Part shown: positions 1 through 5,349 of the stretch, piece by piece
How the letters are laid out: each line of letters starts with the position of its first letter
Position numbering within the stretch: position 1 is the first letter of the stretch
NCBI GenBank assembly: GCA_937895955.1
Contig: CALAZI010000210.1
Span: 1-7,190, forward strand
Source: an uncultured Alphaproteobacteria bacterium
GTDB taxonomy: Bacteria > Pseudomonadota > Alphaproteobacteria > Caulobacterales > Parvularculaceae
Length of the DNA stretch: 7,190 nt
Reading direction: 5' to 3'
Notes under the pieces: generated by a model
Told to the model about the DNA's origin: nothing
Seen by the model: only the letters and a program-made list of their open reading frames with translations
The model's database searches: none
Made by a program: the position numbers and the translations under genes

Positions 1-748
1 CGATGAAGCCCTCATCGGTCCGGTTCATCTCTGCGAGGAAGTCGCCGCCCTCGTCGGTGATGAAGGAGGAGCCGTAGAAGATCTGTCCTTCCTCGTCGCC
101 GATGCGGTTCGACGCGCCGACGGAAATGACGTTCGACACGGAATGCCCGATCATTGCGCGCCGCCAGCGGGACTGCGTGTCAAGGCCGGGATTTTCCGGC
201 TCGGAACCGATGGCGGTCGGATAGAAAAGAACTTCAGCGCCCATCAGCGTCATCGCGCGCGCCGCTTCCGGGAACCACTGGTCCCAGCATACGCCGACGC
301 CGATGCGGCCGAACTTGGTTTTCCAGACTTTGAAACCCGTATTGCCGGGGCGGAAATAGAATTTCTCTTCATAGCCAGGCCCATCGGGAATGTGGCTCTT
401 GCGGTAGAGCCCCATGATGTCGCCGCCGGCGTCGATCATGACGAGCGAATTATAATATTCCTGACCGTCGCGCTCGAAGATCGAAACCGGAATGGCGACG
501 TTCAACTCCTTCGCCAGCGCCGCCATTGCGGCGACGCATGGATGCTCGCGCCAGGGATAGGCTTCCCGGAACCATTCCGTTTCCTCCCGCTTGCAGAAAT
601 AGGGCCCCTGGAACAGTTCAGGCGGCAGGATGACTTGAGCGCCGTCCTTCGCCGCGGCGCGAATGAGCCGTTCGACCGTCCTGATATTCGCTTTCATGTC
701 GGGACCGAAGGCGGCCTGAAGGGCGGCGACGCGCATGGTGCGGGGCAT
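1..748 (-). CDS. aguB: N-carbamoylputrescine amidase, C-terminus cut by the window edge
   Basis: Carbon-nitrogen hydrolase (nitrilase superfamily), expected to convert N-carbamoylputrescine to putrescine, CO2 and ammonia in the cytoplasmic agmatine route of polyamine synthesis. Minus-strand translation gives 249 residues with no stop before the edge; the family is usually about 290 aa, so roughly 40 residues are missing. The Glu-Lys-Cys triad is intact: E44 in LPPELFQGPYFC, K117 in YRKSHIPDGPGY, C154 in GVGVCWDQWFPEAAR. PPELFQGPYFC, HIPDGPGYEEKFYF and CWDQWFPE are characteristic of the AguB branch rather than of generic nitrilases. I chose the ATG at 748 (MPRTMRVAAL) because GGAG lies 10 nt upstream; the internal ATG at 736 has no ribosome binding site. 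It lies 90 bp downstream of the aldolase gene on the same strand and could be cotranscribed with it, although the two pathways are unrelated. The N-terminal half of the gene is on the right, so the lost part is C-terminal. Confidence 0.9.
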   Translation of the reverse strand, partial: MPRTMRVAALQAAFGPDMKANIRTVERLIRAAAKDGAQVILPPELFQGPYFCKREETEWFREAYPWREHPCVAAMAALAKELNVAIPVSIFERDGQEYYNSLVMIDAGGDIMGLYRKSHIPDGPGYEEKFYFRPGNTGFKVWKTKFGRIGVGVCWDQWFPEAARAMTLMGAEVLFYPTAIGSEPENPGLDTQSRWRRAMIGHSVSNVISVGASNRIGDEEGQIFYGSSFITDEGGDFLAEMNRTDEGFI

Positions 749-838
749 CGGGCGAACACTCCATGAAAGCTCGTATGGCCGCGCTGAGGCTTAGGAGCGC
801 AGGCCGGAAGTTGCAAGATGAGAATGGCGGCGAACGCG
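749..838. other. Short intergenic gap between aldolase and amidase genes
   Basis: Ninety bases separate the aldolase stop (TAG) from the amidase start. I see the amidase ribosome binding site (GGAG, minus strand, 759-762) but no convincing hairpin-plus-T-run terminator and no good promoter. Readthrough from the aldolase into the amidase is therefore plausible. Confidence 0.4.
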
Positions 839-1471
839 CTATCCCTTGAGCGCGGCGCGCAGGTTGCCCGTCAGCGCGCGCGCATCGCGCGCAATGTCCG
901 ACAGGCTCTTGCCCGGCTTGAAGAGATTGGAGCCAGCGCCGAAACCGTCAGCGCCCGCCTTGACGTAGTCCGACATGTTGTCGGCGTTGACGCCGCCGAC
1001 GACGAACAGTTTCGCCTCGCGCGGCAGCACGGCGCGGATCGCCCTCACGGCGGCCGGGGCGGCGAGTTCCGCCGGAAAAAACTTCAATCCGTCAGCGCCC
1101 GCCTGCAGGGCCGCAAACGCTTCGCTGGGCGTGAAAAAACCGGGCAGGGAGAGGAGATCGCGCTTTTTTGTTTCGGCGATGACGGCGGCGTCCGTGTTCG
1201 GAGAGATGATGACTTCTCCGCCTGCGGATTTGACGCGGGCGACGTCTTCAGGCGCGATCACCGTTCCGGCCCCGATCAGCGCCCCCTGAAGCGCGCAATT
1301 CGCGATCGCCTCGATCGAGGCGAACGGATCGGGAGAATTCAGCGTGACTTCGATAATGCGCACGCCGGCGTCATAAAGCGTTCGGGCGACATCGGCCGCT
1401 TCATCGGCGCGCACGCCGCGCAAAACGGCGAACAAGGGCATTTCTGCGCAGCAGGCGGCGAGTTTGTTCAT
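839..1471 (-). CDS. dgoA: 2-dehydro-3-deoxy-6-phosphogalactonate/phosphogluconate aldolase
   Basis: Class I aldolase of the KDPG/KDPGal family (Eda/DgoA), 210 aa, the normal family length. It should cleave a 2-keto-3-deoxy-6-phospho sugar acid to pyruvate and glyceraldehyde 3-phosphate through a Schiff base. Landmarks: FAVLRG at 14-19 with R18, E41 in IIEVTLNSPDPF (general acid/base), GAGT at 67-70, SPN at 90-92, Schiff-base lysine K130 in GLKFFP, and phosphate-site glycines in VVGGVNADNM and GFGAGSNLFKPG. The LNSP motif and GFGAGS...FKPG ending resemble DgoA (phosphogalactonate) more than Eda, but the preferred epimer cannot be decided from sequence. An upstream in-frame extension to 1657 has no family similarity and crosses the divergent promoter region, so I start at ATG 1471 (MNKLAACC). 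An AGGA touches this ATG directly with no spacing, which is unusual; an in-frame GTG at 1486 is an alternative. No kinase, dehydrogenase or transporter partner is visible nearby. Confidence 0.85.
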   Translation of the reverse strand: MNKLAACCAEMPLFAVLRGVRADEAADVARTLYDAGVRIIEVTLNSPDPFASIEAIANCALQGALIGAGTVIAPEDVARVKSAGGEVIISPNTDAAVIAETKKRDLLSLPGFFTPSEAFAALQAGADGLKFFPAELAAPAAVRAIRAVLPREAKLFVVGGVNADNMSDYVKAGADGFGAGSNLFKPGKSLSDIARDARALTGNLRAALKG

Positions 1472-1649
1472 TCCTGATTCATCCACGGGCGGGACAGGGG
1501 ATCGATGATTTTCGATCGCATGCAAACATATAATATTATATCGCCGTCCTGGGGAATACCCGCGAACGCGATTGGTCCGCCCTGCATGGCGGCGTTGACG
1601 CGCGGGGACGGACAACCGAAGTTGCGCGCTGACCGAAGCGGAGCGCCCC
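1472..1649. promoter_or_regulatory. Divergent intergenic region serving the aldolase and isomerase genes
   Basis: This 178-bp gap lies between the leftward aldolase and the rightward isomerase and must hold promoters for both. Its left part is strikingly AT-rich compared with the surrounding DNA, with a 14-bp palindrome described separately. A small inverted repeat, CCGCC-CTGCAT-GGCGG (1577-1592), falls in the expected 5' leader of the isomerase mRNA. GGAG at 1640-1643 sits 6 nt before the isomerase ATG. Open frames running across this region have no recognisable protein content. Confidence 0.6.
1528..1541. promoter_or_regulatory. AT-rich perfect palindrome with TATAAT on both strands
   Basis: The 14-mer ATATAATATTATAT is its own reverse complement. 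It contains a consensus -10 hexamer on the plus strand (TATAAT, 1529-1534) and another on the minus strand (ATTATA read backwards, 1535-1540). Start sites about 7 nt downstream would give leaders of roughly 55 nt for the aldolase and 110 nt for the isomerase, both reasonable. No good -35 box is visible at the usual spacing on either strand. It may therefore be an activator-dependent dual promoter, or an operator for a dimeric regulator. That it is a promoter is inference; the palindrome is directly seen. Confidence 0.5.
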
Positions 1650-2294
1650 ATGTCCAAACTCGATATCTACTGGTCTTTCCGCAGCCCCTATTCCTATCTC
1701 GCTGTCGGACGCCTCGCCGATATCGTCCGCGATTACGACATCACCTACGAATTCCGTTTCGTGCGTCCGCTCGCCATGCGCGAGCCGACCTTTTTCGAAC
1801 GGAACCGTCCGCAATGGATGCCCTATCTCTTCAAGGACATTCTGCGCGAGAGCGCGCGGCTCGGCGTCGTCTTCGCCTTTCCGCGCCCCGATCCGATCGC
1901 GATGGATATCGGTTCGGGCAAGGTCGACGCCGAACAGCCGTTGATGAGCCGGCTGATGGGGCTCGGGATCGCCGCGGAGGAAACGCAGAGGAGAGGGCTT
2001 GAATTCGCCCGAGCGGTTTCACGGCGCATCTGGGGCGGAACCGAAAACTGGCATGAGGGCGATCATCTGGCGCGCGCGGCGGAAGAGGCGGGTCTCTCGC
2101 TCGCCGCGCTCGAAGCTTTCGCGCGCGAAAATCCGGACAAGGTTGACGCCGCCATCAGGCGCAATGAGGAAGCGCAGATGGCGCAGCATTGGGGCGTTCC
2201 CCTGATGGTGCTTGATGACGAGCCCTTCTTCGGTCAGGACAGGCTCGACAGCCTCGTGTGGCGGCTCGATCAGAAGAATTTGCGGAAGACATGA
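1650..2294 (+). CDS. 2-hydroxychromene-2-carboxylate isomerase-like protein (DsbA/kappa-GST fold)
   Basis: 214 aa, full length for the NahD/kappa-class glutathione transferase group of the thioredoxin-fold DsbA family. NahD proper isomerises 2-hydroxychromene-2-carboxylate to trans-o-hydroxybenzylidenepyruvate in naphthalene breakdown, using glutathione. The N-terminus KLDIYWSFRSPYSYLA carries the family S-P-Y/F-S-Y/F motif; S12 is the likely glutathione-activating serine. The thioredoxin-like cis-proline is P184 in WGVPLMVLDDEPFFGQDRL, and FFGQDR (193-198) is the usual C-terminal signature. A helical insert spans about residues 50-170. ATG 1650 has GGAG 6 nt upstream. The stop overlaps the next gene's start (ATGA), so the pair is translationally coupled. 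With no dioxygenase or aldolase of naphthalene degradation nearby, it is more safely described as a glutathione-dependent isomerase/transferase of unknown substrate. Confidence 0.82.
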   Translation: MSKLDIYWSFRSPYSYLAVGRLADIVRDYDITYEFRFVRPLAMREPTFFERNRPQWMPYLFKDILRESARLGVVFAFPRPDPIAMDIGSGKVDAEQPLMSRLMGLGIAAEETQRRGLEFARAVSRRIWGGTENWHEGDHLARAAEEAGLSLAALEAFARENPDKVDAAIRRNEEAQMAQHWGVPLMVLDDEPFFGQDRLDSLVWRLDQKNLRKT

Positions 2295-3412
2295 AAGACA
2301 CGCTCGAAATCAGCGGTTTCGCCGCGCCCGGCTATGAAAGCGTCATCGACGCTTTCGCGCTCAATTTTGACCGCGGCGATGAACTCGGCGCGCGCTTTTC
2401 CGCCTATCAAGCGGGCGCGCTTGTTGTCGATCTCTGGGCCGGCTGGACGGATCGCGACCGAACGCGGCCATGGACGAAGGAAACGCTGAGCGGAATTTTT
2501 TCGAGCGGCAAGGCGGCGATGGCCGCGCTCGTCGCTGAAGCGGTGAGCGCCGGCGCGCTCGATTACGAAAAGCGAATTGCGCAGTACTGGCCGGAATTCG
2601 GCGCCGCGGGGAAGGGCGAGATCACGCTCGCCATGGCGCTCTCGCATCAGGCGGGGCTTTGCGGCTTTCCGGATGAAATCCCGCCCGAAGAATGGATCGA
2701 CCATGATGCGATCGCCGCGCGCCTCGCCGCCATGGCGCCGTTGTGGAAGCCGGGTTCGGCGCCCGGCTATCATCCGCAGACGATCGGCTTCATCGTCAAT
2801 GAGGTTTTGCGCCGCGCCGCCGGGAAAACGGTCGGCGCCATGCTGCGCGAGAAGGCGTTCGACATTCATTGCGGCATGAAGGCGGATGAAACGGCGCGCG
2901 TCGCCTATATGCCGAAACCGCCCTCGGCCCCCGTTCATCGCGACAGCGAGCTGACGAAGATCGCGTTCCTGAAACCATGGTCGGCGGCGGGAAAGGTCGC
3001 GCGCGAGGACTGGATGGCGGCGGAAATTCCCGCCTCAAACATGCATGCGACGGCCGAAGCGCTCGCCGCTATCGTTCATCCGCTCGCCAATGACGGCGTC
3101 GACGTCAAGGGCGCGCGCCTCATCGATCCGAAAGTCGTCGGCGCCGCGCTGAAAACCCAGATCAGCGGCGATGATCTTGTCCTGCCGTTTCATCTCGACT
3201 GGACGGCGGGCCTCATGAGAAACACCAACGGCCATTTCGGCCCGAGCCCGACAGCGTTCGGCCATGCCGGCTTCGGCGGGTCGGCGGCGATGATCGATCC
3301 GGCGAAGAAAATCTCCGCCGGCTATGTCATGAACAAGATGTCGCCCTCGCTCGCCGGCGATGCGCGCGCCGTCGCATTGTTTGCGGCGCTTGATGAGGCG
3401 GCGCGGCGCTGA
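2291..3412 (+). CDS. Serine beta-lactamase-fold hydrolase, probable esterase (family VIII type)
   Basis: 373 aa, in the class C beta-lactamase-related family (Pfam Beta-lactamase, EstB-like carboxylesterases). Catalytic motifs: S71-x-x-K74 in IFSSGKAAMA with S71 as nucleophile; the tyrosine motif as Y160 in PGYHPQTIGF; and a third motif H325-A-G in FGHAGFGGSAA where penicillin-binding enzymes have KTG. HxG in that place, together with HQAGL at 119-123, is typical of the esterase branch. There is no signal peptide (start MKDTLEISGFAAPGYE), so it is probably cytoplasmic, which argues against a role in antibiotic resistance. I start at ATG 2291, which forms an ATGA overlap with the isomerase stop. 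A longer in-frame start at 2258 would lie deep inside the isomerase and adds no family-like sequence. Likely substrates are short-chain esters or lactones; the true one is unknown. Confidence 0.85.
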   Translation: MKDTLEISGFAAPGYESVIDAFALNFDRGDELGARFSAYQAGALVVDLWAGWTDRDRTRPWTKETLSGIFSSGKAAMAALVAEAVSAGALDYEKRIAQYWPEFGAAGKGEITLAMALSHQAGLCGFPDEIPPEEWIDHDAIAARLAAMAPLWKPGSAPGYHPQTIGFIVNEVLRRAAGKTVGAMLREKAFDIHCGMKADETARVAYMPKPPSAPVHRDSELTKIAFLKPWSAAGKVAREDWMAAEIPASNMHATAEALAAIVHPLANDGVDVKGARLIDPKVVGAALKTQISGDDLVLPFHLDWTAGLMRNTNGHFGPSPTAFGHAGFGGSAAMIDPAKKISAGYVMNKMSPSLAGDARAVALFAALDEAARR

Positions 3413-3420
3413 CAACCATC

Positions 3421-3454
3421 TCCGTTCATCCCGGCGAAAGCCGGGGTGAGCGGA
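3421..3454. terminator. GAAA-capped hairpin between convergent genes, probable bidirectional terminator
   Basis: A 34-nt near-perfect inverted repeat. The core is CCCGGC-GAAA-GCCGGG (3430-3445), a 6-bp GC stem closed by a GNRA tetraloop. Pairing continues outward through T-G, A-T, C-G, T-A, T-G, G-C, C-G, C-G and T-A to give a 15-bp stem with two wobble pairs on the plus-strand RNA. It sits 8 bp past the esterase stop and 10 bp before the end of the convergent small-protein gene. No T-run follows, so it may act as a Rho-assisted terminator or 3'-end stabiliser. The core resembles dispersed intergenic repeats frequent in Alphaproteobacteria (family knowledge, not searched here). Confidence 0.6.
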
Positions 3455-3464
3455 ACCGGAAAAC

Positions 3465-3767
3465 TCAAAACCTGACGCTCGCCTCCAACGTCACAAAGGC
3501 GGGTTTTGTCGCCGGATCGAACGCTTCGCCGAGACGATGGGCGTCCAGCGTCTCGCGGACGGCGCCGAGTTTCTGCGCCCGCGAATACCGCCCATAGGCG
3601 TTGAACGCGACAGGGGCGCCGGCGATTTCAAGATTTGCAATGTCGCGTGTTTGCAGCGTGCGCGACTGCGTCACGTCGAAAGGCGCGAAATGCGGCTCGC
3701 GCTCTTCGGCGGCGGCGGGCGCTGCGCCGGCAAGCGCGCCGGCGCAAATCAGGATTTTCGTTTTCAT
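3465..3767 (-). CDS. Small exported protein of unknown function
   Basis: 100 aa, not recognised. I start at ATG 3767 (MKTKILICAGALAG) because a strong GGGAGG ribosome binding site lies 6 nt upstream (minus strand, 3774-3779); a longer in-frame version starting at 3806 lacks one. A classical signal peptide is visible: basic K2/K4, hydrophobic core at about 5-17, and cleavage after APAAA (residue 20), leaving EEREPHFAPF. The mature part is about 80 residues, charged and without cysteine except C8 in the signal. It ends FVTLEASVRF, with hydrophobics at every second position and a terminal Phe, resembling a beta-strand and loosely the C-terminal signal of outer-membrane proteins; two strands are too few for a barrel, so this is only a hint. 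It is probably periplasmic. It lies 101 bp downstream of the epoxide hydrolase on the same strand. It could also be a remnant of a longer protein. Confidence 0.65.
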   Translation of the reverse strand: MKTKILICAGALAGAAPAAAEEREPHFAPFDVTQSRTLQTRDIANLEIAGAPVAFNAYGRYSRAQKLGAVRETLDAHRLGEAFDPATKPAFVTLEASVRF

Positions 3768-3847
3768 GGATCGCCTCCCGGTCCTTGAGACGAAGAGTCG
3801 GGCCAATCCCTCACGAAAACTTTACAAGACGCGCGGGCATTTATCGA

Positions 3848-3864
3848 AAAGGCGCCGGTCCTTT
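3848..3864 (-). terminator. Weak hairpin after the epoxide hydrolase gene
   Basis: On the minus strand the DNA just past the epoxide hydrolase stop reads AAAGG-ACCGGCG-CCTTT followed by TC. This gives a 5-bp stem with a 7-nt loop and a very short T-run. It could weaken transcription into the small exported-protein gene downstream. The stem is short and the call is tentative. The remainder of 3768-3868 shows only that gene's ribosome binding site and no clear promoter. Confidence 0.25.
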
Positions 3865-3868
3865 CGCG

Positions 3869-4831
3869 CTAAATTTTCGGCGATTTGTAGCGACGATCCA
3901 GCCAGTCGATCATCAAGCGGTTGAGTTCGGCGGGCTTTTCCCACATTACCCAATGTCCACAATCGGCGATCAGCGCGCGTTCCACATTGGGAACGATATT
4001 TTCAATGCCGTCGGCGCTTTCCGGCGGCAGGAAAAAATCCATTTCGGCGCTGATCATCAAAGCGGGTTTGTCGATGATCGTATCGACATCGCGCATCAAC
4101 TCATAATTGCGGTCGACATTGCGATAGAGATTGACGCCGCCCGTAAAGCCCGAACGCCGATAGGCCTCGACATAAACGGCGAGATCGGCCTCGCTTAAAA
4201 TCGCCGCGGAAGCATCCGGCGGCGGTCCGTCGCGAAAGCGTCCCGGCAGGTCGAAAATCCGCGCGCCGAGCCGCTCCATATCCGCGCGGCTGGCCGGACG
4301 ACGGAACATCAAGCGAAAGAAGCGCTCGACATCTTTTTCAAACAACGCTTCAGGAACGCCTTCTTCCTGAAACTGGATGAAATAATGTTTCGGGCCGAAC
4401 CGCTTTTCAATGATTGAGAGCGGCGGAACGGGCGGCCGCGGCCTGTGCGGCGTGCACACGCCGATTATTCCAGCGACGCGGTCCGGGTGAAGCTGCGCCA
4501 TCGGCCAGACGATCGCGCCGCCCCAGTCATGGCCGCAGAAAACGGCTTTCTCGATCGACAGCGCATCCATGAGGCGCGCAAGGTCGTCAGTCATATGCCG
4601 GATGTCGTATTGCGCCTTGTCCTTCGGCGCGTCGGAAAGACCGAAGCCTTTAAGGTCCGGCGCGATGGCGCGATAGCCCGCGGCGGCGAGCGCGCCGATC
4701 TGGTTTTTCCAGGAATAGGCGATTTCCGGCCAGCCATGCACGAGAATGACAGGCGGGCCGTCTCCCGCCTCATAGCTCGCGAGGCGTACGGCGCCCGCCT
4801 TGACGAATTGCGGTTTTGGAAATTCCTTCAT
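3869..4831 (-). CDS. Epoxide hydrolase (alpha/beta-hydrolase fold)
   Basis: 320 aa, matching the soluble epoxide hydrolase family (EphA-like), which opens epoxides to vicinal diols through a covalent aspartyl ester. All signature elements are present: oxyanion-hole HGWPE at 32-36; nucleophile D102 in CGHDWGGAI; two lid tyrosines that polarise the epoxide, Y150 in KHYFIQFQEEGVPE and Y236 in NLYRNVDRNYEL; charge-relay D265 in SAEMDFFLPP; and H293 in DCGHWVMWEKP. Asp rather than Ser at the nucleophile, together with both lid tyrosines, favours epoxide hydrolase over esterase or haloalkane dehalogenase. No signal peptide. I choose ATG 4831 (MKEFPKPQFV), although no Shine-Dalgarno precedes it and an inverted repeat ends 1 nt upstream. 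A TTG start at 4867 would add 12 residues not expected for the family. Substrate unknown; a role in detoxifying epoxides or fatty-acid derivatives is inference. Confidence 0.9.
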   Translation of the reverse strand: MKEFPKPQFVKAGAVRLASYEAGDGPPVILVHGWPEIAYSWKNQIGALAAAGYRAIAPDLKGFGLSDAPKDKAQYDIRHMTDDLARLMDALSIEKAVFCGHDWGGAIVWPMAQLHPDRVAGIIGVCTPHRPRPPVPPLSIIEKRFGPKHYFIQFQEEGVPEALFEKDVERFFRLMFRRPASRADMERLGARIFDLPGRFRDGPPPDASAAILSEADLAVYVEAYRRSGFTGGVNLYRNVDRNYELMRDVDTIIDKPALMISAEMDFFLPPESADGIENIVPNVERALIADCGHWVMWEKPAELNRLMIDWLDRRYKSPKI

Positions 4832-4923
4832 CCGATCAGGATGCGTCTGATCGATGATCCCCCGCAATCCTCGTCTGCAGCGCGCGCTTGGCGACGCCGG
4901 CGCGTTTCGCTAAAGCGGCCGAC
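4832..4923. promoter_or_regulatory. Divergent gap between epoxide hydrolase and thioesterase
   Basis: Ninety-two bases lie between two divergent starts, so promoters for both must sit here or inside the opposite coding region. Apart from the inverted repeat next to the epoxide hydrolase start, I see no consensus -35/-10 pair and no clear Shine-Dalgarno for either gene. Confidence 0.4.
4833..4853. promoter_or_regulatory. Inverted repeat CGATCAG-N7-CTGATCG at the epoxide hydrolase start
   Basis: Perfect 7-bp arms (4833-4839 and 4847-4853) are separated by GATGCGT, one base away from the epoxide hydrolase ATG. It could be an operator for a dimeric repressor, or an mRNA hairpin occupying the place where a ribosome binding site would lie. 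The repeat is seen; its role is inference. If translation really starts at the upstream TTG (4867), the repeat would be inside the coding sequence. Confidence 0.4.
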
Positions 4924-5349
4924 ATGACAAACGAAACGCCGCCGCAGATTCCGCAAGGCTGGACGCTGCAGCCATTCCCCGACACGTTCAGCGCCCATGC
5001 GGGACCTTTCTACTTTCGCGACTACGCCGAGAAAGAACCGGGCGTCGGTTTTTTCTCCGAACCGCATCACGCGAATGGCGGCGGCATCGTCCATGGCGGC
5101 GCCTTGATGACGCTCGCCGACATGTCCTTGTGGGATATCTGCCGCCGCGTCGTCGGACGTTTCCGCGGCGTCACGGTGACGATGAACGCTGAATTCCTGG
5201 CGCCGGGCCCGATCGGAAAATTCATCATGGCGACGGGCGAGGCGACGAAGATCGGCGGGTCGTTGATGTTCGCGCGCGGGCGGGTGACCTGCGAAGGCGA
5301 AACATTGCTTGTCTTTTCGGGAACGCTGAAACGGATCAAGCCGCGATAG
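4924..5349 (+). CDS. PaaI-like hotdog-fold thioesterase
   Basis: 141 aa, the usual size for a single-domain hotdog thioesterase (4HBT/PaaI type), which hydrolyses acyl-CoA or aroyl-CoA thioesters in the cytoplasm. The helix motif HANGGGIVHGGALMTLADM (49-67) contains N51-G, H57-G-G and D66, matching the HGG-x(6)-D pattern in which the Asp is the catalytic acid of PaaI-type enzymes. Beta strands follow: TVTMNAEFLAPGPIGKFIMATGEA and SLMFARGRVTCEGETLLVFSGTLKRI. I choose ATG 4924 (MTNETPPQIP); an upstream TTG at 4888 is possible but neither has a clear ribosome binding site. It is divergent from the epoxide hydrolase, and its last 14 bp overlap the end of the convergent rarD gene. Substrate unknown. 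Confidence 0.85.
   Translation: MTNETPPQIPQGWTLQPFPDTFSAHAGPFYFRDYAEKEPGVGFFSEPHHANGGGIVHGGALMTLADMSLWDICRRVVGRFRGVTVTMNAEFLAPGPIGKFIMATGEATKIGGSLMFARGRVTCEGETLLVFSGTLKRIKPR

Noticed and set aside
143..766. Long plus-strand open frame opposite the amidase gene
   Set aside because: It is the antisense shadow of the amidase, whose minus-strand frame carries the full Glu-Lys-Cys triad. The plus frame is Arg/Ala-rich and has no family features.
749..838. Possible promoter for the amidase (TTGCAA-17 bp-TAAGCC on the minus strand)
   Set aside because: Spacing is right, but the -10 matches consensus at only two of six positions, which is no better than chance.
818..1477. Plus-strand open frame opposite the aldolase gene
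   Set aside because: Shadow of the aldolase. High GC keeps antisense frames open; the composition is arginine-rich with no recognisable motif.
1472..1657. N-terminal extension of the aldolase across the intergenic region
   Set aside because: The added 62 residues resemble no family member, cross the AT-rich palindrome and overlap the divergent isomerase start.
1505..2002. Plus-strand frame running through the intergenic region into the isomerase
   Set aside because: Out of frame with the isomerase, which has clear thioredoxin-fold motifs and its own ribosome binding site.
2270..2938. Minus-strand open frame inside the esterase gene
   Set aside because: Antisense shadow; the plus strand holds SxxK, Tyr and HAG catalytic motifs in one continuous frame.
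2291..3412. Antibiotic-resistance beta-lactamase
   Set aside because: No signal peptide and HAG in place of KTG; the sequence points to a cytoplasmic esterase of the same fold.
3635..4198. Plus-strand frame opposite the small exported protein and epoxide hydrolase
   Set aside because: Spans two real minus-strand genes and the gap between them, and is Arg-rich with no domain signs.
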